Origin: Alisma plantago-aquatica
Taxonomy: Eukaryota > Streptophyta > Magnoliopsida > Alismatales > Alismataceae
Reading direction: 5' to 3'
DNA length: 64,000 nucleotides
Assembly: GCA_963693085.1 (NCBI GenBank)
Contig: OY856409.1
Location: 521,117,803 to 521,181,802, forward strand
A model generated the notes under the pieces. That model had not been told where the DNA came from, ran no database searches, and saw only the letters and a list, made by a program, of their open reading frames with translations. A program made the position numbers and the translations under genes. Each line of letters begins with the position of its first letter. Positions within the stretch are counted from its first letter, which is position 1. Of the stretch, positions 35,133 through 45,604 are shown in pieces.

Positions 35133-35279
35133 CTCCCCTAAGCTTGAACTCGACTATGGCCTCATAGTCAAAATCCAGCCTTAAGAGGTGGAACAACGAT
35201 ACCCCTTTACTGCTCTGGTGGTGGATGTGGTTTGATTGAGGAAATACATCCTTTTTTATAAGGGACGGTTGCCGCTACT

Positions 35280-35840
35280 GTTGGCGCATCGATACCATCA
35301 ACGGGAAGTCGATAGTATCGACGGTTGGAAGAATCCATCTCTCACTGCTATCGACGACTCTCGATGGCTGGATGTTGGGGGCCCAGATCGTCTGCGCATC
35401 GATGGTAGCGATGGGTTTCGATACCATTGACACTGTCCACAGATCGACATTGTGGACCACTCGATGAAGACCCACTGATCGCTAACTTGGACCATCGATA
35501 CCATCGATGTTATGTCGATAGTATCGACACCTGTGTATACCTATGATGCTCGAGAGGTGGTGGCACTGGTATCGCACTGTTGGCGTGTCGATACCATCGA
35601 CCAGGGTGTCAATAGTATACTGAGACAAACCGTTCTGAAAATCTCCAAACATCTCGCGACCATCGACAGAACGGTTGATATTATCGACCTTCTCCAGTCT
35701 CGATCCTATTTTGCTCTGTTCCAGTATCAATACTATCGACGAGGCCGTCGATACTATCAATGGAATGAAATTTCCGTAGCTTCTCCGTTGTTCCAAACTC
35801 GATACCATTGACACAAGTGTCGATAGTATCGACATCCTCC
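35280..35840. repeat. Cluster of GTCGATA-TATCGAC near-palindromes
   Basis: About eight unit pairs of TCGATACCATCGAC or GTCGATAGTATCGAC, in both directions, occur every 35-80 bases. The clearest are near 35289 and 35310, 35494 and 35515, 35588, 35747, and 35800 and 35818. The same words occur in this element's LTRs (31726-31765, 41317-41352). Open frames of 64-123 codons on both strands come from the repeated stop-free motif. Confidence 0.75.
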
Positions 35841-35989
35841 CAGTCATGATCACTCAATAAACACATCAGGGTATCATTTTTATAAACTAAGTACAAAATT
35901 AATGATTTTTTTAAAATGAAAAATAAAGAACTTAAACATGTAATCTACCAAGGTTGGGTTGCCTCTCAACAAGCGCCCTTCTTTAACGT

Positions 35990-36365
35990 CTTAGGCTAGA
36001 TGCAATCATGCTCATTCTTCATCAAGTGCAATGAGGTTTACCTCATGCACCTTTTTCATGAAATCCTCTCCATAGTAGTGCTTAAGACGCTAGCCATTCA
36101 CCAAGAACATCCTTTCACCATCTCTCACCATCACGGCTCCATGTGCATGCACTTCCTCCACAAAAAATGGTCCACTCCATCGAGACTTCAACTTCCCGAG
36201 ATGTAGCTTTAGCCATGAATTGAACAGTAATACACTCTCACCATTTGAGAAAACCCTCCTTTGGATGTGGTGATCATGTAATTGTTTTGTCTGTTCCTTG
36301 TAAATCTGGGAATTCTCATAAGCGTTCATTCTCAACTCATCTAACTCATTAAGCTCGAGCAACCA
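35990..36365 (-). pseudogene. Integrase C-terminal part of the reverse Athila-like element
   Basis: It continues the frame of the preceding integrase segment after an in-frame TGA: LELNELDELRMNAYENS, then YKEQTKQLHDHHI, then VLLFNSWLKLHLGKLKSRWSGPF, the usual end of Athila integrase. A further stop after MFLVNG is followed by RLKHYYG and then the natural end near 36000. It helps bind DNA in intact elements. Confidence 0.7.
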
Positions 36366-37622
36366 TCACTTCCCAGCATCATTAATGTTCACATTTAACT
36401 TCCTAAGTGCCCAATGCACCTTGTGCTCTAGCTCCACCGGAAAGTGGCATGCACGAGCATAGGCCAACCTAAATGGCGTAGTGCCTATAGGAGTCTTAAA
36501 GGCGGTCTGATACGCCCAATGTGCATCCAGTAGAAGCATGCTCCAATTTTTCCTTGAGGCATTGACAATACGTTCCATAATTTTCTTTATCTCCCTATTG
36601 GAAATATCTACTTGACCCTGCGTTTGCGGATGGTATGGGGTTCCCACATTGTGCTTTACCCCATACTTGCTCAAAAGTGTAGCAAACTTCTTGTTTGTGA
36701 AATGCATGCCTCCATCACTGATGATCATGTGGGGCACTCTAAACTTGCAGAAGATGTATTCCTTTACGAACCTACACACTACCGCAACATCGTTAGTCCT
36801 AGTGGGTATCGTTTCTACCCACTTTGAAACATAATCAACAACAAGTAAAATATACAAGTTGGAATTTGAGGACACAAAAGGTCCCATGAAATCTATACCC
36901 CACAAGTCAAAGACTTCAACCTCTTGAAACACATTTAGAGGCATTTCTTGTCTTTTTGAGATATTGCCTGCCCACTGACATGAATCAAATTTTCTTACAA
37001 ACTCATAGCCATCTCTAAAAAGTGTGGGCCAATACAGGACACTGTCCAACACTTTCGCAACCATCCTCGAGCTAGCATGATGGCCGCCAGTGGGCATTGT
37101 ATGACAATGGCGGAGCACGCTGTCATACTCAAACTCTGGCACACACCTGTGGAGAACACTATCCTTGCACTGTGTCAAGTTAACCCACGTAGAGTCTGAG
37201 ATGGCATAGATAATTCCCACTGAAACCAACTTGATCACCACCTTCTTGACAAACTCCATCATGGTAGGGTTTAGGCGGTGTTGGGGCTGAATCACAGGTT
37301 TTGCTCCTTCAACAAGTCGGATCTTGTGTTGGCATAGAGTAGGGGAAATCCCCTTGATGTCGGAGAGTGACCACCCGAAAGCACCACGATGGTTCTTCAA
37401 CACAACCATCACTTGTTCTTCTTCAGAAGCACTCAGATATGCCGTGATAATGACTGGTAGCTTTTCACCCACTTCTAAAAATGCATACTTCAAATGAGGG
37501 GGCAACGACTTTAGCTCCAACTCTAGAAGATTCACCAACGGAGGCTGCAATGGGGGTGGAAGTGGTCCCAAATCTTCAAAGTGCCTAGAAGAGTAGCAGG
37601 TCAAAACTTGAAGCATCTTCAC
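36366..37622 (-). pseudogene. RT start fused in frame to integrase, reverse Athila-like element
   Basis: 418 codons without a stop. Residues 1-150 are the RT N-terminal region (KNHRGAFGWSLSDIKGISP at about 76-94, RLNPTMMEFVKKVVIKL, GIIYAISDSTW). Directly after, at about residue 150, the sequence jumps to the integrase zinc-binding region (HRCVPEFEYDSVLRHCH, TGGHHASSRMVAKVLDS). The RT palm with its YxDD box and all of RNase H are missing. In the zinc finger the expected CxxC reads FDSC, losing the first Cys. The catalytic core keeps Asp in GIDFMGPF and Asp in IISDGGMHF, but the third residue, normally Glu, 36 residues downstream in QGQV-E, is Asp (codon GAT). The copy cannot reverse transcribe, and integrase activity is doubtful. 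Confidence 0.85.
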
Positions 37623-37628
37623 ACATTC

Positions 37629-38390
37629 CTATAGCGATGTGATCCTCATCCAGTCATCAATAATATTGAACATGCAAGCTTCTATAGGCAATTGAGGATA
37701 AGATTCTTGCATTGAGATCTCCACAACATTATCCTCAGTGGACAAACAAACTTCTTCGTCTTCATCATTTGGATATCCCACTGCCTTAACAAGAGAAACT
37801 ACCTTGGTTTGCTCCATAATATCCAAAATAAGTGTTCCCCTGTTTATCTTGGTCATGACATGCGCCATGTCGAGAAAAGTCTTCCCTAGACAAATGGAAA
37901 CATTGTGCTCAAAGTGTCTGACTTTATTACACCATCCTTGCTCTTGTGATAATTTTGGGTTAGTTGGCATTTTTATTTCAAACCTGTCATTAGCTATGCC
38001 CATGGTTAGACGACCTCTACCCATTTCCAGAATCATGCCAGCTGTAGCCTGGAAGGGTCTTCCTAGAAGCAGCTCGTTCCCTTGCTCATCTTGCATCTCC
38101 ATCATGACGAAATCTGCCGGAAAAAAAAATCTGTCCACCTTTACTAGAACATCCTCACAAATCCCATAAGGCCTTACGACTAAATTATCTGCAAGTTGGG
38201 TCTTCATGTTTCTCCTCCGAGATTCTCTAAGACCAAGCTTCTTGAAGGTGGAGAGATTCATCAAGTTGATGATCACTCCTGAGTCATAAAGGGCCTCTCC
38301 AAATTTCATCTTTTTAATGTAGCATGAGATATTGAAACACCCTAGATCCTGTCTCTTAGGTGGCAATGTCCCTAGAATAAATGCACTCAC
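37629..38390 (-). pseudogene. Aspartic protease region of the reverse Athila-like element
   Basis: A 253-codon open frame directly upstream of the RT-integrase fusion, separated from it by one stop. ALYDSGVIINLMNLSTFKKLGL is the active-site region (Asp-Ser-Gly) and GICEDVLVKVDRFFFPADFVMMEM and LLLGRPFQATAGMILEMG the flap and C-terminal strand of retrotransposon pepsin-type proteases. It normally cleaves the Gag-Pol polyprotein. The upstream part of the same polyprotein (38391-38856) continues in frame with stops. Confidence 0.75.
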
Positions 38391-38856
38391 CTATTCTTTG
38401 GGTACCACCACTTCCATATCTGGAATCTTCCTCTTCTTGGTAATAATGTCCTTCAGAAACTTACCATAAGAAGGTATCTTCTCGATTGCATCAAGCAGTG
38501 GGATATTGACAGATAATTTTTTTAAAACTGTCTAAGAACTTAAATTGTTGATCCACCTTCTTTTCTTTAAGGCTATTGGGATAGGGAACCAGGACTGTTT
38601 GTGCTCTCTGGTGTGGCGGCACGTATGTCATCCTTTTCTCTGCATCTTTCTCCGCAATGGGTTCCTCCGCAGCAATCTCTGCACTATTCTCAGCAATTGG
38701 TGTGAGTTCGGCTTCCTCTACGGCCTCACTTGTAGCTTCTGGCTGTGATGTGTTTGGTTCATCGGCCTTAGAGTTTAAAATTTTCTTTCCACTCCTCAGT
38801 AAGATAGCCTTAGCTTGATGGTTCTTTCCGGGAATATTAGTATTTCCTAGAAAACC

Positions 38857-40089
38857 CTACTGTGCCGTCTTCTTAAAACTTGCAGTTTCAGCTACCATAT
38901 GCGCTAAGGACGTCTCAAGCGTCCTCATCTGTGCCCCATGGCTTTGTAGAGTCTGACCAAATTGGTTCATAAATTCCCCTTGTGCCTTAATTTGATTGCC
39001 AAATGTGCTCATCAACTCTTGATTTTGCTTTATTACTTGATTGAGCAACTCATTGCTCTTGTCCTCTGCACTTGGCTGTGGATTCTGATCTGGATCCTGC
39101 AGAAAATTGTTTGGATCCTTCCATGATAATTTCTTGTCTTTCCTCCATAGATATTCATTGTTCTTGTAGCCCTGTTGTTGGCGCATGAACTTATCATGTG
39201 CCTCATCATTGGACCCTTAATTATCTTTTGCTAGAAGTCTCTTTGCTATCAAGTCCATTTTCTCATTTAATTATTTAATGGCCTTTGCATCCCCTACAAC
39301 TTTGACCTGTTCCGGTGCATCTCTTTCACCCCAAGACTGCTTCTTAGCCATATTCTTTAAAATCTCTCGACACTTGGAACCTTTGTTGTTTAGAAAGAAC
39401 CCTATTCCAGTTGAGTCTAGATTGCTCCTATAATGTTCGTTAAGGGAAAAATAAAAGATCTTCACTTGGGTTTCTAAATCCAACCCATGATGTGGACATT
39501 TCCTCAGCATGATATTAAATCGCTCCCATGTCTCTGAGTATGTCTCGCCGGCTTGCTATTTGAAGTTGTGTATCCTCCTCATGAGATCATTTGTCTTTTC
39601 AAGAAGAAAATGCCTATCAAAGAACACTTCAATCATCATGTCCCATGATTCAACATATTCATCATCCAGATTGTAGAGCCACTCCCTTGCATTTCCTACT
39701 AGAGATGATGGAAATAATTTCAGATAAATGGCTTCCTGTGGAAACCTGTCCACTTTCACCATGTCACAGTTCTCCACAAACATGCTGATGTGGTCCACTG
39801 GGTCCTAATTTTTGAGTCCATGGAACGCCTGCGACTTGACCAACTAAATGAGCCCTGGGTCAATCTTGTAGCTGGGTATGTTGATAGCTTGTTTCTTGAT
39901 TAGCCCCTTTTGCACAGAAGAAGAAGAAGCCTTAATCTTCTCCCAAATGGTCTGTTCCTCGGCCATTGTGAAAACCTCAAGTTCTTATTCAAAGTCTTCG
40001 GGTGGTGTATTTATTCGCTCGTCTACAGATCCCGGTGGCAGAATCTCAGGTGTCGATTGTGCATAGTCCATACTATACATCTTCTCCAT
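38857..40089 (-). pseudogene. gag of the reverse Athila-like element, interrupted by stops
   Basis: The ATG at 40089 reads MEKMYSMDYAQSTPEILPPG. The frame then carries stops at intervals but stays recognisable: DHISMFVENCDMVKV, EAIYLKLFPSSLVGNAREWL and SWDMMIEVFFDRHF (39798-39590), then MLRKCPHHGLDLETQVKIFY (39510-39451), then a Gln/Asn-rich coiled tail with NQVIKQNQELMSTFGNQIKAQ (39060-38990). These are standard Athila capsid landmarks. Several stops appear to be single-base changes. Confidence 0.75.
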
Positions 40090-40245
40090 GCACTAGTACC
40101 TGAAATGTGAATAATCAAGTAAGTACAATGCTGGAATGAACAAAGAATCTGAAAGAAAGATAATTAAGCTTAAAAATGAAAATTGACATAAAAAGTGGCC
40201 TAGAGTGGCCGCTTGCAGCACTCGTAGTGCTAAAATTTTCCATTT

Positions 40246-40262
40246 CCCCAACAACGACGTCA
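40246..40262 (-). other. Primer binding site of the reverse Athila-like element
   Basis: On the minus strand TGACGTCGTTGTTGGGG follows the 5' LTR after a short AGTTTT spacer. It matches the Asp-tRNA primer site used by Athila elements (TGGCGTCGTTGCCGGGG) with transitions only. Confidence 0.75.
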
Positions 40263-40268
40263 AAAACT

Positions 40269-41687
40269 TGACACGCTTGAGCCGTGCGTTAAATGCAAGT
40301 GTACGTATCGAAGTAATATAGGTCTTGTGAGGCCTGAGTTGAACTCAGGGAAACATAAATTCCAATAGACTACTACTAACTGGTCGCGATCAGCTAGACC
40401 GATACGAAAAGATGATTGTTGGTTTTGAAACAAAATAAAAATAAAATAAAGCGAAAACAAAAACAAGCAATGATTAAATGTTAAGTTTAATCAAATGGAA
40501 TGGGAATCCTTAGGATTATGATTTCACCGCAAGGTCTCGCTGCATGAAATTCTACACAACTAGCATAATCTGTGCCTTATCCCTGGTTATGGCTTGTAGT
40601 TAGAATTGCTTTCTTCCGCAATACAATTCATTACCTAGTGCTAGGTGAGTTCCACGTCAGTAGTAACTTATACCCTAAATCTAAGTGCTTTATTGAATTC
40701 TCTGGGTATCCACCATTAACCATACATTACCTTGTCTAAGTAATTTATAAGTTAATGTGTTAATCGTCACTTTTCAACCACTAATCTTCCGTCAAGAGAA
40801 ATTAATAGTATTAGAAATTAACTATGGTGATCAAGCATAGTAAATTGCGATAGAAACATGATAACATATCAGGGAGATTGAGACAAATTATGATAATCAA
40901 TGTAAAATTGTCATAGAGAGATTCCCCGAGCTACTCCCGATCCTAAGGATAATGGGGATTAGCCCCGCATGTTCATCTAAACGATACACATGGAGAGGAA
41001 AGAGATAAACATGGGGAAATGAATGAGAATATGATGTAACCCCTGAAACAGAGAAGATAAATGTAATCATTGGTGCGTGACGTCCGTTCTTCAGCCTTCC
41101 GGTAGTAGAATCGCCAGTCTACGGCTCTGGAATCGTCCGAGGCATAGCTCTGGGCTCCGTTCTTCGCTCTCCTTTCTCTGAGACTTGTGTGGTTGAGTGG
41201 AACGTGATACCCCAGTCTCAGCCATCTTTTTCTTAGGTATAGGTATGACTTACGGCTGCCAAAAGATCACGGTCCCTCAATCGTGGCAATTCTGGGCGAA
41301 ATCCTAATCTGACAACGTCGATACTATCGACGGGGTGTCGATGGTATCGACACCTTAGGGTGCACTTCTGTCGCTAAAAACTGGAATCGACCTGGATGCT
41401 TTCCCTCCAACTTAGTTACTGTTGCCATGTTGATAGTATCGACGGACCCATCGATGGTATCGACAGGTTCTGGAATACAAAGTACCTGAATCAGAGAGAA
41501 AAACACAAGTCAATCAATGGAATTTTGTAATTCACTTCAAATAGGATAAAATAAGATAGATTGGATGCATACAATGATAATAGGATAAAGGAAATGAATC
41601 ATGCCATTATAGTCACCAAAATGACAATTAAACACATAAAAGAAGTACAAAATTAGCCTATAAATGCGACTCAAAAACCCTGCATCA
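40269..41687 (-). repeat. 5' LTR of the reverse Athila-like element
   Basis: 1,419 bases, paired with 30668-32096, with the same TG...CA ends. Palindrome words TCGATACTATCGAC and GTCGATGGTATCGACACC occur at 41317-41352, and GATAGTATCGACGG with GATGGTATCGACAGG at 41431-41468. CATAC follows at 41688. Confidence 0.9.
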
Positions 41688-43640
41688 CATACCAGAAGAG
41701 CAAGTGCCTCAGATTCTCAAAGAATGTCACTCTGCACCCTACGGAGGACATTCAGGCAGAGACATGACCGCAACCAAAATTCTAGAGTCTGGTTTTTATT
41801 GACCACTCTATTTAAGGATGATTAAGAATTTGTAAAAAATGTAAGGAATGTCAACTCATAGGCACTGTTTGAGAAATCGGTCTGCACGGCCGCATATACT
41901 CCCACATATACCTATTCAATCACCCTACCGCACCACATATTACCAATCAGTCCACTAAGCGGTCATGGGCCGCATATACTCTCGCTTGGCCGATTAAACT
42001 CCGACTTTCAAAAATCCCACAACTAATGTTCATGCATTTCGTACATACATGCATATATATACACACATTTCATTATATATATAAATTGAGATATATAGTC
42101 ATTGAATTATAGGTATACATTGTAATACATATAAAAATTTTCCACACGCATTTGTACATTTAGTCAAATATTTTTTGATATATTAACATGTATAGATACA
42201 TATACAATATACCTAAATATACAATCACATATTTGTGCATGTATATATACATTTTGATTTATTCACATTTATACACACTATACATATATTTGTACATTGA
42301 TTTACCTACATTTTAGTATTTGTACATATATTACAAACAAATTCTATAGACATATATACATATATAAGCATATCATACATCATACATGCATATTAATATG
42401 TTTATAAGTAAATAGATGTACGTGCCTACTCTACATATTTTAATTTATGATCTCGCTATATTATTTTATATATAATTAGTTTATTGAAATAAAAAATACA
42501 AAACCGCATATATTCTTGTATATACTCCCGCATACGGCATATACTCTATGTATTACCCTCTCTTCCCGTACACCGCATACCGCTTTCCTGAACCATGCTC
42601 ACAGGAAACATTTCAAGGAGAAACAAAATGCCCATGTTGCATTGGATTGAGGTAGAGCTTTTCAACATATGGGGATAGATAATATGGGACAATTCACATC
42701 TTTTAGAGGTAACCAATACATTCTAGAGGTCGTAGACTATGTAGCAAAATGGGTAGAAGCTATAGCTACCCCATCCTATGATGTGAAGCATGTAATAAAA
42801 TTATTTGACAAGATGATATCCCCTAGGTTTGGGGTTCCACACACCATCATTAGTGACGGGGGATCCCATTTCATCAAAAGGAAGTTTACAATGTTGTTAA
42901 AGAAGTACAAAGTAACACACAAGGGGTTGCCACTCCCTACCACCACAGACTTTCGGCCAAGTGGAGGTGTTTAATAGGAAGATCAAGAAAATTCTATAGA
43001 AGTTGGTTGGGAGGAAGAAGAAGGATTGGTATATGAAGGTGGATGATGCCCTATCGACTATTGTATATCTTAAAAGACCCCAATAGGAACCACTCCTTAA
43101 AGACTAATATATGGCAAAGCGAGCCATTACCTGTTGAAATCTAACATATGGCTTTTAGGCGATCTAGTTCTTGAACATCGACCCATAATTTGCATGAAAG
43201 AAAAGTTTTTTGTAGCTACAAGAACTAGAAGAGCTCAGACTTCATGGTTATGAAAAACACAAGAATATATAAGCATAAGACTAAGGTGTGGCATGATGGA
43301 CACCTAAAGAGAAAGGATGTTTCTAAAGGGGATAAGGTTCTCCTTTTTAACTCAAGAGGTAGACTTTTCCTAGGAAAGCTAAAGTCAAGGAGGTTTGGTC
43401 ATAAAAGATATATCCTTCATGGATGATGGAGATTTGTAGTGAAAAGAATGTGACATTCAAGGTGAATGTACATAGAGTGAAGAGGTACTATGAAGACAAA
43501 GCATTCATAAGAAGATCAAAAATCTAGTTAGAAGAACCCCTATCTACACCACCTGAGGAAGTCTGAAGGATCCAATCAAGAGAAAGTCAAGAGAAAGACT
43601 ATAAATTAGCACTTCTTGGTAGGAAACCTATGAATTTGTT
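41688..43640 (+). pseudogene. pol of the old Athila-like element, part 2 (integrase)
   Basis: Integrase resumes directly at the CATAC duplication: EEQVPQILKECHSAPYGGH, TATKILESGFYWPLYLR (41695-41820) is the zinc-binding domain. After the hAT MITE it continues with ISRRNKMPM, the catalytic core GIDNMGQFTSFRGNQY (42670-42720), VVDYVAKWVEA and HTIISDGGSHFIKRKF (42730-42890), then KHKTKVWHDGHLKRKDV and VLLFNSRGRLFLGKLKSRR (43270-43400), ending with LALLGRKPMN near 43605-43635, the usual end of Athila pol. Stops and frameshifts occur, for example after LPLPTTTD, where the His-Pro-Gln motif is broken. Confidence 0.75.
41863..42597. mobile_element. hAT-like MITE, 735 bp
   Basis: The ends are imperfect inverted repeats: the left starts CACTGTTTGAGAAATCGGTC and the right, reverse-complemented, starts CATGGTTCAGGAAAGCGGTA. 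The flanks are CTCATAGG (41855-41862) and CTCACAGG (42598-42605), an 8 bp target duplication with one mismatch, as hAT elements make. The interior is very AT-rich with many TATACATA words and GCATATACTC repeats near both ends. No coding capacity. It splits the zinc-binding region of the host integrase. Confidence 0.75.
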
Positions 43641-45586
43641 TTGACTTGTTCTCTTAAAGACTTCAGTTTGTTTAATTTTTCAATAATTAGAATTTCCTAA
43701 TTTTTGGGTAATTTACTTTGTTTCTTAATTGGTAAAGTTGGAAATGTGAAATTCATGAATTTGCCTTTATATCAGGAAAATCCAAGTCCATACCCATCGA
43801 TCACTAGAAGTCACATTTTTAGTGACCGTTGAGATTAACTTCTCAGTGGCCTCTAAATTCTCAACAAAAATCAAGGTCAGACCTCTAGCGATCATCTAAT
43901 ACTGAAAAGTTCTTGGTGAGCATAAGAAGGAAGCAAATTCTTAGCGACTGTCAAGGAAGATCCTCAACAAATGCTGACCAAAAGTCCTCAGTGACCGTTG
44001 AAGACTTAAAGCATCTCAGTGACCAACAAAGAAATGGTATATAACCTTGACATCCAACCTCTAGTGATCCACTCAGATAGAAACCATGATGAAGCTTTGC
44101 AGAATTTTTAAGGCAATCGGAGTGCACCTTGAACGATGATGACACATGACCCTAACCCACCATCGATAAAGTTATCTCCTTTATTGACAACATTCTCATC
44201 CACCACTACTTGAACCATCAACTATTAGATCTTAGCACATACAAAGGTGTTGAACTTTTTCAGCAACACACCACCGATGAATGATAACCCTAAACCCTAA
44301 ATATCTTTCATCTTCCACACCCAATTTGGTGACACCCTTACTTGTTACTCTTGTGCAATATGGACTCCATCATTAGCTTATTATCCTTCCTATTTAATTT
44401 CCAACCATTAGGGTTTCTAATCTCATCGTAGCTAATGTGAGTTTGCCAATATCGACTTTCTTTGACGCTTGATTACCCAAGGGAATTCAAATGGCTTTTC
44501 AGTTTTTAGTGATCGCTTGATCAAATCTTCTAGGTGATCGCTGAAAATTCCCAAATTCACAACGACGACATGTACAAAGTTTTTTGTGACTGCCTAGGTT
44601 TTAGAGATCTTAGTGGTTTCTGAGAATTCACAGAGTCTCGGCAACCTTCAACCTCTTCCCTCCTATTTTCCCCATCCTATTTAGTACCAGTTACTGACAC
44701 TATCTTACCCACTTTTAGTCAGTTAATTGAAACTGACCTCCCTCTATTGATAAAACAAATTTCATCAGTCAATAGGATGTCATCAAAAACCTTTTATTAG
44801 ATGGATAGACAAGCCACTTCACTAGTAGGGATAGAAGAGACAATCTAGATGATCAACAAAGTGCGAGACGAGTATCCAAACATGCCCTAAGACAAGAAGA
44901 TACAACCACAATTGTGCAAGGAACAATATGAGATCCTACTAGGGAACGAGTCTATAGAATTAGAAGATGAACTTGAGGTGTCTACAACAATGAATACCTC
45001 TAAATACATACCTTCTAAATAAGAAACAAGGAAGAAAAGGAAGTGTAAGGAAACATGGATTGAACTAGAAAGTCCAATGCCCAAAAAGACGAGGGAAGAA
45101 TCTAAGAAATAGACCAACAAGGCAGCTAAGACATCCAAACATATGATCATTCCCTAGCATGTGGCAACCTCAGAAAGTAATACATCAACTAACAAGGCAT
45201 AGTCATCAAGTGAAGGAGTACCCAAGAAGCTACTAGATGTTTTCTTACCCAAAGACCAAGAATATCAAGACAAGTACACCTTGTTTGTGAAGTAGAAGAC
45301 TTATACAATGAGTCGATACATCGACGAGGAGACACTTAAGAAGCTTAGGATTGTTGAATGTGTGCTTGAATTCCTAAATGGGTCAAATTTTCCTATTATC
45401 TGCATAGACTCAATGCCAATTGCATGAAGGAATTCATGTCTTCCCTAACAAAAGTGCCACTTGAAGATGATGAATAGGAGAACGTGGGGAATCATGCAAG
45501 TTGTAGGTCTGAATGTTCAGGAAATATTATTTCATAACTGAGAGGATACCAAATGTGATATTCATAGTATCATAAGAACAAACACA
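43641..45586 (+). other. Post-pol region of the old Athila-like element, part 1
   Basis: After the pol stop comes a non-coding stretch with many decayed copies of CTCAGTGACCGTTGA or TAGTGATCGCTGA (43800-44640), then a decayed plus-strand reading frame from about 44760 (segments such as NESIELEDELEVSTTMNTSKY, then SRYIDEETLKKLRIVE and EFLNGSNFP at 45305-45400). Athila elements can carry an extra, sometimes env-like, ORF here. I see no membrane segment or fusion motif, and only a weak general resemblance to plant transposon accessory proteins. Confidence 0.4.
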
Positions 45587-45604
45587 ACATGCATGACACC
45601 AAGT
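45587..45604. repeat. Left copy of the LINE target-site duplication
   Basis: The 18 bases CATGCATGACACCAAGTT are repeated exactly at 47276-47293. Confidence 0.85.

Larger units (their letters stand above)
30668..41687 (-). mobile_element. Athila-like Ty3/gypsy retrotransposon, complete with both LTRs, 11.0 kb
   Basis: The LTRs are 30668-32096 (3' copy) and 40269-41687 (5' copy), both bounded by TG...CA on the plus strand, and the element is flanked by a perfect 5 bp target duplication CATAC (30663-30667 and 41688-41692). Reading on the minus strand: 5' LTR, primer binding site, gag, protease, an RT-integrase fusion, integrase end, a 550 bp motif-rich tract, a 1.5 kb tandem duplication, polypurine tract, 3' LTR. 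I count about 15 differences in the first 160 bases of the two LTRs, mostly transitions, so it is not recent. It lies in the integrase gene of the plus-strand Athila-like element, in reverse orientation. It is non-autonomous because the RT core is deleted. Confidence 0.9.

Noticed and set aside
35236..35896. Frames of 64-123 codons on both strands in the GTCGATA motif cluster
   Set aside because: They follow from the repeated stop-free palindrome on both strands and carry no domain.
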